Assembly: GCF_017305915.1 (NCBI RefSeq)
Contig: NZ_JAFKJN010000005.1
Location: 1-64,000 of the forward strand
Length of the DNA stretch: 64,000 nucleotides
DNA from: Reyranella sp.
GTDB taxonomy: Bacteria > Pseudomonadota > Alphaproteobacteria > Reyranellales > Reyranellaceae
Reading direction: 5' to 3'
Shown here: positions 44,591-53,996 of the stretch, piece after piece
Numbering within the stretch: position 1 is the first letter of the stretch
Layout: every line of letters starts with the position of its first letter
Translations under genes and position numbers: made by a program
The notes under the pieces: model-generated
What the model saw: only the letters and a program-made list of their open reading frames with translations
Databases searched by the model: none
Told to the model about the DNA's origin: nothing

Positions 44591-46609
44591 GCGGCGCTGG
44601 CCTACGCAGCGCTGGCCGTCACCCTCACGGTGACGGCGGCGCTGGCGCTCGACCGGATCTTCCCGCCGGACCTCACACGCTACCACGAGCGCTCGACCGA
44701 GGTGGTCGACGCCAACGGCCGCCTGCTGCGCGCCTTCACCACCGCCGACGGCCGCTGGCGGCTCAAGACCACGATCGACGACGTCGATCCGAGCTACATC
44801 GCCCTGCTCAAGGCCTACGAGGATTGCCGCTTCGACTGGCATCCCGGCGTCGATCTGATGGCGGTGGTTCGCGCCACCGGCCTGCTGATCGCGCGCGGCC
44901 ATGTCGTGTCCGGCGCCTCGACGCTCACCATGCAGGCCGCCCGCCTGCTCGAGCCGCGCAAGCGCACCTTCCGCAACAAGGTGATCGAGGCGGCGCGCGC
45001 GCTGCAGCTCGAATGGCGCTTCTCCAAGCGCGAGGTGATGGCGATCTACCTCACGCTGACGCCGATGGGCGGCAACCTCGAGGGCGTGCGCGCGGCCTCG
45101 CTTGCCTATTTCGGCAAGGAGCCACGCCATCTCAGCGCCGCCGAAGCGGCCTTGCTAGTCGCCATCCCGCAGGCGCCGAGCAAGCGCCGGCCCGACCGCT
45201 TCGCCGCGGCCGCCCAGGCCGGCCGCGACGGCGTGCTGGCGCGCGGCCTGGAGGACGGCGTGATCGACCGCGCGCTGTACGACAAGGCGATGAGCCGCCC
45301 GGTGCCGACACAGCGCCTCGCCCTGCCGATGAACGCGCCGCACTTGTCGGCATGGCTGGCCGGCCAATCGCCGAACGCCGCCGTGCCGACCACCATCCGC
45401 CTGCAGCTCCAGCAGAGCCTCGAGCAGCTGGTCGCCGAGGAACGCGGCCAGCTCACCGACAAGGCGCAGATCGCCATGGTGGTGATGGACAACCGCACCG
45501 GCGGCGTCGTGGCATGGCTGGGCGGCGGCGATTTCTTCGGCCGCGCCGGCCAGGTCGACCTGGTGCGCGCCCATCGCTCGCCGGGCTCGGCCTTGAAGCC
45601 GATGATCTATGCGCTGGCCTTCGACGACCGCACCCTGCATCCCGAGTCGCTCGTCGAGGACGTGCCGGTGCGCTTCAAGGACTGGCTGCCGCGCAACTTC
45701 GATCGCGATCACCAGGGCGCCGTCACCGTGCGCCACGCGCTGCAGCAGTCGCTCAATGTGCCGGCGGTGCTGGCGCTGGAGCGCGTCGGGCCGGCGCGCT
45801 TCCTGTCCGCGCTGCGCTCGGCCGGCGCCACGCCGATCCTGCCGCCGGGCGATCCCGGTACCTCGCTCGGGATGGCGCTGGGCAGCGCCACCATCTCGCC
45901 GCTGGAGATGGCCGGGCTCTACTCGGGCCTCGCCAATGGCGGCCGTTTCTCGCTGCCGCAGGTACGCCGCGACCAGCCGCGGCCCGCGCCGGTGCAGATC
46001 GTGGGCGACGACGCCGCCTGGTATGTCGCCGACGTGCTGGCCGACGCGCCTCTGCCCGACGGCTTCGCCTCGCTGCCGGTGGCGCTGCGCGAGCGGCGGA
46101 TCGCCTACAAGACCGGCACCTCGGCCGGCTTCCGCGACGCCTGGGCAGCGGGCTACAGCGCGAACTGGACGGTCGTGGTCTGGGTCGGCCATGCCGACGG
46201 CACGCCGCGGCCGGGCCAGCTCGGCCGCGCCGCCGCGCTGCCGATCCTGTTCAAGGCGTTCGGCCGACTGCCCGGCGAAGACAATCGCGGCACCCGGCCG
46301 CCGGCCGACGTGCTGCGGGTCGGCTCGTGGAAGGAGCTGCCGCTGCGCATGCAGCGCCTGGCGCCGACCGCCGTCGAGGGTGCGCCGCGCATCGCCTATC
46401 CACCGCCCGACGCTCGGCTCGAGCTCGGCACGCACGACACGGTGACGCTCGCCGCCAGCGGCACCGGCCGCCTGCACTGGCTGGTCAACGGCCGGCCTAT
46501 CGCGGGCACCAGTTGGACGCCCGACGGCGCCGGCGAGATGCGGCTCGCGGTGGTCGACGACACCGGCCGCTCCAGCGCCGTGCTGGTGCACATCGTCAGG
46601 CGGCAGTGA
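44531..46609 (+). CDS. pbpC: Penicillin-binding protein 1C
   Basis: 692 residues; bifunctional-type peptidoglycan glycosyltransferase/transpeptidase. TM helix at about 23-41. The GT51 domain has catalytic Glu97 in LLKAYEDCRFDWHPGVD, GASTLTMQAARLLEP and RKRTFRNKVIEAARALQLEW. The transpeptidase domain has SxxK as S353-ALK356, SLN in ALQQSLNVPAV, and KTGT at 527-530. The C-terminal PBP1C (BiPBP_C) domain follows from about 610. Partner of the upstream alpha-2-macroglobulin. The first ~18 residues (MIRQGLSTALRFASLRSR) are encoded by the palindromic repeat, so the annotated N-terminus is unusual or the start lies downstream. Confidence 0.94.
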   Translation: MIRQGLSTALRFASLRSRRRAALAYAALAVTLTVTAALALDRIFPPDLTRYHERSTEVVDANGRLLRAFTTADGRWRLKTTIDDVDPSYIALLKAYEDCRFDWHPGVDLMAVVRATGLLIARGHVVSGASTLTMQAARLLEPRKRTFRNKVIEAARALQLEWRFSKREVMAIYLTLTPMGGNLEGVRAASLAYFGKEPRHLSAAEAALLVAIPQAPSKRRPDRFAAAAQAGRDGVLARGLEDGVIDRALYDKAMSRPVPTQRLALPMNAPHLSAWLAGQSPNAAVPTTIRLQLQQSLEQLVAEERGQLTDKAQIAMVVMDNRTGGVVAWLGGGDFFGRAGQVDLVRAHRSPGSALKPMIYALAFDDRTLHPESLVEDVPVRFKDWLPRNFDRDHQGAVTVRHALQQSLNVPAVLALERVGPARFLSALRSAGATPILPPGDPGTSLGMALGSATISPLEMAGLYSGLANGGRFSLPQVRRDQPRPAPVQIVGDDAAWYVADVLADAPLPDGFASLPVALRERRIAYKTGTSAGFRDAWAAGYSANWTVVVWVGHADGTPRPGQLGRAAALPILFKAFGRLPGEDNRGTRPPADVLRVGSWKELPLRMQRLAPTAVEGAPRIAYPPPDARLELGTHDTVTLAASGTGRLHWLVNGRPIAGTSWTPDGAGEMRLAVVDDTGRSSAVLVHIVRRQ

Positions 46610-47192
46610 CCGCCAGCACGACCGACGCCAGCAGCAGGATCGCGAACGCGACGTTGACGATCCGGTTGGTGCGCGGATCGCGGAAGAAGCGCGTCAGCGC
46701 CGCGCCCGATATCAGCCACAGCACGTTCACCGCGGTGATCACGACCGTCAGCACCGCGATCTTCGCCACGGCGTCGGCCGTCACCCGGTCGCGCAGCAGC
46801 ACGAAGCTCGAGAACAGCGCCGCCATCGCGGCATAGCCCTTGGGATTGATCAGCGACAGCGTGAAGCCCGCGCCGAAGCTCGGCGGCTGGCGCTGCGCAT
46901 TGCCTTCCGTCAGCGGCGGCGCCATCGCGATGCGCCAGGCGAGCCACAGGAAATACGCCGCGGCGGCGACGGTGACGACCGGCGCGACGCCAGGCAACGC
47001 CAGCATCAGCCCGATCACGCCCGAGGCGGTGATCGCCATCACCGCGACCATGCCGACGCCGATCCCGACGAGATAGCCCGCGACGCGGCGCACGCCGAAC
47101 GCGGCACCCGACGCCGCGAGGCTCAGCGTCGCCGGGCCAGGGCTGCCGGCCAGCGCCACGGCCGCCAGCAGGAAACCGGACAGACCTTCCAT
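46596..47192 (-). CDS. LysE/RhtB-family amino-acid exporter
   Basis: 198 residues, about six TM helices. Family marks: FLLAAVALAGSPGPATLSLA (the SPGP motif), VRRVAGYLVGIGVGM, YFLWLAWRIA and FTLSLINPKGYAAMAALFSS (NPK motif). It exports amino acids or related small metabolites by proton exchange. The 3' end overlaps pbpC by 14 bases (convergent). It may be last in a unit with the GFA, HMG-CoA lyase and TauE genes (19-base spacer). Confidence 0.87.
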   Translation of the reverse strand: MEGLSGFLLAAVALAGSPGPATLSLAASGAAFGVRRVAGYLVGIGVGMVAVMAITASGVIGLMLALPGVAPVVTVAAAAYFLWLAWRIAMAPPLTEGNAQRQPPSFGAGFTLSLINPKGYAAMAALFSSFVLLRDRVTADAVAKIAVLTVVITAVNVLWLISGAALTRFFRDPRTNRIVNVAFAILLLASVVLAVTAA

Positions 47193-47211
47193 GCCGGCCG
47201 CTATGGGCCGG

Positions 47212-47586
47212 TTAGGCGCCGCCGTCTTGAACGTTCGTGCAAAGCCAGGCCAGCCGGCCGTGGTTGACCACACTGCGCGTCGGCGGCGGCAGCGGATCGA
47301 CGAGGCAGCCGCCGGCGATGCCGGTCCGTCCCGGCTGGCTGTCGATCGTCCAGAAAAGGGTGGTGCCGCAGGTCGCGCAGAACCAGCGCCGCTGCTCACG
47401 GGCGAGAATCTCGTAGCAGCGCAGCTCTCCGGATCGGCCGACCACCTGCTCGTCGGCGAAGTAGATCGACCAGCCGAAGGCGCTGCCGGTGCGCCGCTTG
47501 CAGTTGTCGCAATGGCAGATCGCATTCATCACCGGCGCACCTTCGACCTCGATCGAGCACGCACCGCAACAGCAGCGCGCGGTCAT
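47212..47586 (-). CDS. GFA (CENP-V/formaldehyde-activating-like) zinc protein
   Basis: 124 residues of the GFA family. Zinc ligands are seen in TARCCCGACSIEVEG, AICHCDNCKRRTGSAFGW and RRWFCATCGTTLFW. Named after glutathione-dependent formaldehyde-activating enzyme, but most members are unassigned. Its start overlaps the stop of the HMG-CoA lyase gene (ATGA). Confidence 0.85.
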   Translation of the reverse strand: MTARCCCGACSIEVEGAPVMNAICHCDNCKRRTGSAFGWSIYFADEQVVGRSGELRCYEILAREQRRWFCATCGTTLFWTIDSQPGRTGIAGGCLVDPLPPPTRSVVNHGRLAWLCTNVQDGGA

Positions 47587-48488
47587 GCCGCCTTGGCCTT
47601 GAGCGCCTGCGCCACCTTCGAGGCGGGCTCGCGGCCGAGCTCGACACAGATCGCGCGGCCCGCCGCGGCGATCACCTCGAGGTCGACGCCGTGGGCGATG
47701 CCAAGGCCGTTCATCAGGTAGATCACGTCCTCGGTCCCGACATTGCCCGACGCGCCCTTGGCATAGGGGCAGCCGCCCAGCCCGGCGACGGCGGTGTCGA
47801 ACACCGCGACGCCGCGCTCCATCACCGCCATGATGTTCGCCAAGGACTGGCCGTAGGTATCGTGGAAGTGCGCCGCCAGCTTCTCACGCGGCACCTTCTC
47901 GGCGACGGCGTCGATCATGGCGACGCATTCGCCTGGCGTGCCGACGCCGATCGTGTCGCCGAGCGAGACCTCGTAGCAGCCCATCCTGAACAGCCGATCC
48001 GACACCTCGGCGACCTTGGCCGGCGCGACCTTGCCGTCATAGGGACAGGCGATCACGGTCGAGACGTAGCCGCGCACCTTCATGCCGTGCCTTTGCGCCG
48101 CTTCCATCACCGGCGCGAAGCGCTCGAAGCTCTCGTCGATCGAGCAGTTGGTGTTCTTGCGGCAGAACGCCTCCGACGCGGCAGTGAAGACCGCGATCTC
48201 GCCGCAATGCGCCTCGACCGCGCCGTTCATGCCCTGCTTGTTGGGTACCAGCACGGGATAGGAGACGCCCGGCTTGCGCTTGATCTGCGCCATCACCGCG
48301 TCGGTGTTCGCCATCTGCGGCACCCATTTGGCCGACACGAAGCTGCCGGCCTCGACGGCGCTGTGGCCGGCCGCCGACAGCGCGTCGATCAGCCTGACCT
48401 TGGCCTCGACCGATACGGGCTTGGCCTCGTTCTGCAGCCCATCGCGCGGGCCCACTTCCACCAGCCGCACCGACTTGGGGTAATTCAT
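47583..48488 (-). CDS. mvaB: Hydroxymethylglutaryl-CoA lyase
   Basis: Cleaves HMG-CoA to acetyl-CoA and acetoacetate, the last step of leucine degradation. 301 residues, DRE-TIM barrel: VRLVEVGPRDGLQNEAKPV (the catalytic Arg-Asp), VGTP/SLGDTIGVGTPGE, AAHFHDTYGQSLAN (metal His), and AVAGLGGCPYAKGASGNVGT, EDV with the catalytic cysteine. It complements the methylcrotonyl-CoA carboxylase genes 13 kb to the right. 20 bases separate it from the TauE gene upstream. Confidence 0.92.
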   Translation of the reverse strand: MNYPKSVRLVEVGPRDGLQNEAKPVSVEAKVRLIDALSAAGHSAVEAGSFVSAKWVPQMANTDAVMAQIKRKPGVSYPVLVPNKQGMNGAVEAHCGEIAVFTAASEAFCRKNTNCSIDESFERFAPVMEAAQRHGMKVRGYVSTVIACPYDGKVAPAKVAEVSDRLFRMGCYEVSLGDTIGVGTPGECVAMIDAVAEKVPREKLAAHFHDTYGQSLANIMAVMERGVAVFDTAVAGLGGCPYAKGASGNVGTEDVIYLMNGLGIAHGVDLEVIAAAGRAICVELGREPASKVAQALKAKAA

Positions 48489-48508
48489 GCTTCGCCTCCG
48501 GCGTGATC

Positions 48509-49234
48509 TTACGCCAAAGCTAGGGTCGCCCCGAGCAGAAGCAAGCCAGCAAAGAACACCTTGCGGAACGTGGCGGCCGAGAAGCGCCCGCGCAGCCATT
48601 GCCCCGCGTACATCCCGGCCAGGGCGGGCACCAGGGCGAGCAGCGAGATCCAGACATCGTTCACCCGCCACGCATCGACCCGCAGCAGGCCGAGCGCCAG
48701 CGCCACCGTCGACACGGTGAAGGAAAGGCCCAGCGCCTGGATCAGATCGTCCTTCTCCAGCCCGATCGCCTGCAGGTACGGCACTGCCGGGACGACGAAC
48801 ACGCCGGTCGCGCCGGTGACCAGCCCGGTCACCGCGCCGATCGTCGGCCCCAGCCAGCCTTCGTGGCGCGGCGCCACCGACCAGCGGAAACCCGCCAGCC
48901 CGACCGCCGCATACAGCGCCAGCGTGATGCCGAGCCCGACCTTGGCCAGTCCCGCGACATTACCTGCCAGCACGCCGGCGCCGGCAACCGTGCCGACCAG
49001 GACGCCCAGCATCATCGGCCACAGCCGGCGCAGCAGCGCGCCGAACGCCGGGCCGGCCATGAGCTGCCAGACATTGGTGACGAACGACGGCACGACCAGG
49101 ATCGCCGCCGCCTCGGCCGGCGGCAGGACGAGCGCCAGCACGCCCATCGCCACCGTCGGCAGGCCCATGCCGATCACGCCCTTCACTACGCCCGCCAGCA
49201 GGAACGTCGCACCGATCAGGATCCACACGCTCAT
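48509..49234 (-). CDS. TauE/SafE-family membrane permease
   Basis: 241 residues with about eight TM helices. Family pattern: FLLAGVVKGVIGMGLPTVAM near the start and the repeated half IGAVTGLVTGATGVFVVPAV, PYLQAIG. These transport sulfonates, sulfite or organic anions. Starts MSVWILIGATFLLAGVVKG at 49234, 88 bases from the divergent LysR gene, which probably controls it. Confidence 0.87.
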   Translation of the reverse strand: MSVWILIGATFLLAGVVKGVIGMGLPTVAMGVLALVLPPAEAAAILVVPSFVTNVWQLMAGPAFGALLRRLWPMMLGVLVGTVAGAGVLAGNVAGLAKVGLGITLALYAAVGLAGFRWSVAPRHEGWLGPTIGAVTGLVTGATGVFVVPAVPYLQAIGLEKDDLIQALGLSFTVSTVALALGLLRVDAWRVNDVWISLLALVPALAGMYAGQWLRGRFSAATFRKVFFAGLLLLGATLALA

Positions 49235-49322
49235 GCCAGCAAGCTGGAGCCGGCCGCAGCCGGTCACAATGCGGAAGTCGCCGCGATAGCCTTCGGCCCA
49301 GCCGAAGGCTACGCTTGGCGCC

Positions 49323-50216
49323 ATGCACTTCGACCTCGTCGACCTGCGGCTGGTGCTGAACGTCGCCGATGCCGGCAACATCACGCATGGCGCGAGCCGC
49401 AGCGGCCTCGCTCTCGCCTCGGCCAGCGAGCGCATCCGTGACATGGAGCGCGAATTCGGGGCGCCCCTATTCGAGCGCCAACGCCGCGGCGTGGTCCCGA
49501 CCGCGGCCGGGCTGGCGCTCGTCCATCACGCGCGTCTGGTGACGCAGCAGCTCGACACGATGCGCAGCGAGCTCGGCGACTTCGCCAAGGGCCTGCGCGG
49601 CCGGGTACGGCTACTGTCCAACACCGCGGCGACCTTCGAGGTGCTGCCGGCGCTGCTCGGTACCTTCCTCGCCCGCCATCCGCGACTCGATATCGAAATC
49701 GAGGAGCGGCCGAGCCCCGAGATCGTACGTGCCGTGGCACGCGGCCGCGCCGAGATCGGCATCGTCGCCGACGTCGTCGATTCGGCGGCCGAGCTCGAGA
49801 CCTTCCCTTTCGCCGAGGACCGGCTGGTGCTGGTGACACCGCAGAAGCACCCACTGGCCGGCAAGCGCCGCCTCGCCTTCAAGGACGTGCTGGCGCACGA
49901 CACGGTCGGCCTGCCGGCCGGCAGCGCGCTGCAGGAGCATCTCGACGGCCAGGCGGCGCGGCTCGGCGCGACGCTACGGCCACGCCTGCGATTACCGGGC
50001 TTCGACGCCTTGTGCCGCGTGGTCGAGAGCGGCATTGGCGTCGCGGTGGTATCGCGGAGCGCGGCATTGCGCTGCCGAAAGTCGATGGCGATCCGGATCG
50101 TGCCGCTGCTCGATACGTGGACACAGCGCAAGTTGCGGCTGTGCGTCAAATCCGAACGCGCCCTGCCAGCTCCGGCCCGGGCACTGTTGGAGCACCTCAG
50201 ACGATCGTCTGCTTGA
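49323..50216 (+). CDS. LysR-family transcriptional regulator
   Basis: 297 residues. N-terminal winged HTH: FDLVDLRLVLNVADAGNITH, GASRSGLALASASERIRDME, FGAPLFERQRRGVVPTAAG. The effector domain starts with GRVRLLSNTAATFEVLPALL and includes EIGIVADVVDSAAELETFPF. Divergent from the TauE permease across 88 bases, the usual LysR-target arrangement. It converges on the ABC permease with a 20-base overlap. Inducer unknown. Confidence 0.9.
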   Translation: MHFDLVDLRLVLNVADAGNITHGASRSGLALASASERIRDMEREFGAPLFERQRRGVVPTAAGLALVHHARLVTQQLDTMRSELGDFAKGLRGRVRLLSNTAATFEVLPALLGTFLARHPRLDIEIEERPSPEIVRAVARGRAEIGIVADVVDSAAELETFPFAEDRLVLVTPQKHPLAGKRRLAFKDVLAHDTVGLPAGSALQEHLDGQAARLGATLRPRLRLPGFDALCRVVESGIGVAVVSRSAALRCRKSMAIRIVPLLDTWTQRKLRLCVKSERALPAPARALLEHLRRSSA

Positions 50217-51003
50217 GCTTTCCGGCGCGGGCCAGGATCACGGTGACGGCTGCCAGCGCCAGCACGGTCAGGCCGATCAGCAGGGTCGCCACGGCGGTGA
50301 TGGTCGGGTTCACCTCGAGGATCAGCTCGTTGAACATCTTCTTCGGCACGGTGTCGTACTTGCCGGCGATGAAGGACGTGACGATCACCTCGTCGAAGCT
50401 GCCGATGAAGGCGAAGATCCAGGCGGCGAACACGCTGGGCGCCAGGTTGGGCAGCATCACTTTCCACACCGTGTAGCGCCACGACGCGCCGAGGCTCCAG
50501 GCGACCTGCTCGATCCTGGGGTCGAACTCGCGGATCGCCACGCCCATCACCATCATCACCAGCGGCACGTTGAGCAGGGTGTGCGCCACGATCAGGCCGG
50601 CCAGCGAGCCGAGCAGGCCGATCTTGGCCAAGCCGAGATAGAGCGCGATCGCGACGATGATGGTCGGCACGATCAGCGGCGCCATGAAGTTGCCCTCGGC
50701 CCAGTCGCGGCCGCCGAACGTGCCGCGGCGGAGGCCGTAGGCGGCCAGGCTGCCCAGCAGCAGCGCCGCCACCGACGCGACCAGCGCCACCAGGGTCGAG
50801 GTCCACATCGCGTCCATCCAGCGCGGATCGCCGAAGAAGGCCTGGTACCAGCGCAGCGAGAAGCTCGGCGGCGGGAAGGTCAGCGCCTTGGCCGAGGAGA
50901 ACGACATCGGGATCACGACCAGGATCGGCACGCCGAGGAACACCAGGCCGATCACGCCGGTCGTTGCCAGAAGGCGCCGCGTCCAGGGCGAACCGCCGAT
51001 CAT
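50197..51003 (-). CDS. ABC transporter permease, PotC-like
   Basis: 268 residues, about six TM helices. First helix LLATTGVIGLVFLGVPILVV; the EAA loop is EQVAWSLGASWRYTVWKVML and PNLAPSV. Matches PotC/YdcV-type permeases of spermidine/putrescine uptake. Overlaps the PotB-like gene (ATGA). Last gene of the transporter operon. Confidence 0.9.
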   Translation of the reverse strand: MIGGSPWTRRLLATTGVIGLVFLGVPILVVIPMSFSSAKALTFPPPSFSLRWYQAFFGDPRWMDAMWTSTLVALVASVAALLLGSLAAYGLRRGTFGGRDWAEGNFMAPLIVPTIIVAIALYLGLAKIGLLGSLAGLIVAHTLLNVPLVMMVMGVAIREFDPRIEQVAWSLGASWRYTVWKVMLPNLAPSVFAAWIFAFIGSFDEVIVTSFIAGKYDTVPKKMFNELILEVNPTITAVATLLIGLTVLALAAVTVILARAGKLKQTIV

Positions 51004-51818
51004 GCCGATGCCTTGCGGTCGAGCCGGCGGTAGGCGGCAAAGATCAGCAGCGTCACGATCAGCAGGATGGTCGAGATCGCCGACGCCTGCTCCCAGCGCG
51101 GGATCTGGTTGATCAGCGTGTCGAGCAGGTTGGAGATCATCGGCACCCGGCCGCCCCCCAGGATCGCCGGGGTGACGTAGAAGCCGAGGCAGAGGATGAA
51201 GACCAGCAGCGTGCCCGCCGCCAGCGCGGGCAGTGTCAGCGGGAAGTAGACCTTCCAGAAGATGGTGCGCGGCGGTGCGCCGAGCGAGGCCGCCGCCTGC
51301 ATCAGCCGGTCGTCGATCCGGATCATCGCCGCGAACAAGGGCAGCACCAGGAACGGCAGCAGCACGTTGGCCATGCCGATGGTGACGCCGAGCTCGTTGT
51401 AGAGGAACGACACAGGCGCATCGGTCAGGCCGAGCCACATCAGCGCGCGGTTGACCAGCCCGCCATTGCCCAGCACGACGATCCAGGCATAGGTGCGCAC
51501 CAGGATCGACACCCAGAACGGCAGCACGACCAGCGCGATCGCGATCAGCCGGGCGCGGTTCTGCAGGCCGCGCATCCAGTGCGCCAGCGGATAGCCGATG
51601 ATCACGTTGGCGAGCGTCGCGATCAGGGCGATGCGCATGGTGTTGCCGAGCACCCGCAGATAGACGGGAGCCTCGACCAGGCCCTCGTAGTGCTCGAGCG
51701 TGAAGCCCTGCCCCTTCGACCAGAAGGCAAGGCCCAGCATGTAGAGGATGGGCAGGTTGAAGGCGAAGACCATCAGCACCAGAAGCGGTGCGATGAAGGA
51801 GAAGCCGGAGGAGCGCAT
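51000..51818 (-). CDS. ABC transporter permease, PotB-like
   Basis: 272 residues, six TM helices: FSFIAPLLVLMVFAFNLPIL at the start, GNTMRIALIATLANVIIGYP, and the EAA loop MQAAASLGAPPRTIFWKVYF, PLTLPAL. PotB/YdcU-like. The ATG at 51818 follows the nested inverted repeat directly; an in-frame start at 51836 would lie inside that repeat. Confidence 0.9.
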   Translation of the reverse strand: MRSSGFSFIAPLLVLMVFAFNLPILYMLGLAFWSKGQGFTLEHYEGLVEAPVYLRVLGNTMRIALIATLANVIIGYPLAHWMRGLQNRARLIAIALVVLPFWVSILVRTYAWIVVLGNGGLVNRALMWLGLTDAPVSFLYNELGVTIGMANVLLPFLVLPLFAAMIRIDDRLMQAAASLGAPPRTIFWKVYFPLTLPALAAGTLLVFILCLGFYVTPAILGGGRVPMISNLLDTLINQIPRWEQASAISTILLIVTLLIFAAYRRLDRKASA

Positions 51819-51825
51819 CAGAACA

Positions 51826-51955
51826 CACCTCCCCATTCAAATGGGGAGGTGGCGTGGTAATCCGCGACGGAGGGGTCATGCCTCTTCCTCTTGGCACGGC
51901 CTATGACCCCTCCGTCGGCGTATGACGCCGACACCTCCCCATTTGAATGGGGAGG
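51826..51955. repeat. Nested inverted-repeat element inside the ABC operon
   Basis: Two near-identical hairpins, CACCTCCCCATT-CA-AATGGGGAGGTG (51826-51851) and CCTCCCCATT-TG-AATGGGGAGG (51934-51955), flank a 14-bp inverted pair GACGGAGGGGTCAT (51866-51879) and ATGACCCCTCCGTC (51903-51916). The whole block mirrors itself. It sits between the binding-protein stop and the permease start, where stem-loops often stabilise or separate the binding-protein message. Confidence 0.85.
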
Positions 51956-51978
51956 ACAATGAAAGAGCGTTCCGTTCA

Positions 51979-53001
51979 TCACAGGCTGAGCTTGAACGCC
52001 TCCCATTTCTTGTTCACCGCCTCGCCGTTGTCGGCCCACCATTCGGCGTTCTCGAAGTACTGCACCGCCTTGTTCTGCTTGCTGGTCGGGAACTGCCAGA
52101 GCTTGTCCTTGGGCAGCAGCGCATCGAGGTTCGGACTGGGGCCGGTGTAGGAGATCACTTCGGCCGCTTTGGCCTGGTTCTCCGGCAGCGACATCTCGTG
52201 GAACAGCTTGTAGGCCGCTGCCTTGTTCTCGGGCGACGAGCCCTTGACGATGGCGATGAACGAAAGGTCGGCCTTGCCGCCGGCGAAGTTCAGCCCGAAC
52301 GCCGGATCGCCGACGACGCGGCCCGACCAGCAGATCGAGTACTGCACCTCGTTGTCCTTCATGAGCTGCGGCGGCTGGGCGCCCGCCTTCCACCACACCG
52401 CGACGTCCTTCTTGATCTCGTTCAGCTTCTTGAAGGCAAGATCGACATCGAGTGGGAACAGCTTGTCGATCGGCACGCCCGCCGCCTGCAGCGCGAACGG
52501 CAGGCAGTAGTGCGGGAAGTCGGGCAGGCAGCGCTTGCCCGGGAAGGCCTTGGTGTCGAAGAACTCGGCGAAGCTTTTCGGCTCCTTCACGCCCTTGCGC
52601 CACGCCATGATGGTCGAGAAGTACTGGTAGCCGAAGCCGTACTCGTTCTTGGCCTCGGGGAACATCTCCGCCGGATTGACCGCGGCCCAATCGACCTTCT
52701 CGATCAGGCCGAGCTTCTTGGCCTGCAGGATGATGCCCGAGCCCAGCTCGAACAGCGTCGTGGTGGTCTGGCCGCTCTCGACCAGGGCACGCAGCTTGCC
52801 GAGCGAGCTCGGGTTCTCGCGCACCACCTTGATGCCGGTCTTCTTGAACAGCGGCTCGATATAGCCCTTCTCGATCGAATCGCCCGAGGCGCCGCCCGAT
52901 TCGATCATGCGGATCTCCTTGGACTGCGCCCGCGCCGTCCCGGAGAGGATGTTGACCGCCGGCAGGCTCGCCGCAGCCGCCACGAAAGTACGCCTCTTCA
53001 T
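51979..53001 (-). CDS. ABC transporter substrate-binding protein, PotD-like
   Basis: 340 residues. Signal with a twin-arginine-like start (MKRRTFVAAAASLPAVNILS, GTARAQ). Mature fold is the PotD/PotF class: IRMIESGGASGDSIEKGYIE, LFELGSGIILQAKKLGLIEK, YGFGYQYFSTIMAWRKGVKE and a C-terminal WWADNGEAVNKKWEAFKLSL. The ligand is an amine, polyamine or amino-acid derivative by analogy; the aminotransferase in the same operon agrees. 20 bases after the ATPase gene. Confidence 0.88.
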   Translation of the reverse strand: MKRRTFVAAAASLPAVNILSGTARAQSKEIRMIESGGASGDSIEKGYIEPLFKKTGIKVVRENPSSLGKLRALVESGQTTTTLFELGSGIILQAKKLGLIEKVDWAAVNPAEMFPEAKNEYGFGYQYFSTIMAWRKGVKEPKSFAEFFDTKAFPGKRCLPDFPHYCLPFALQAAGVPIDKLFPLDVDLAFKKLNEIKKDVAVWWKAGAQPPQLMKDNEVQYSICWSGRVVGDPAFGLNFAGGKADLSFIAIVKGSSPENKAAAYKLFHEMSLPENQAKAAEVISYTGPSPNLDALLPKDKLWQFPTSKQNKAVQYFENAEWWADNGEAVNKKWEAFKLSL

Positions 53002-53021
53002 CGTCGTCCCCCTTCTGCTGA

Positions 53022-53992
<971 letters not shown>

Positions 53993-53996
<4 letters not shown>

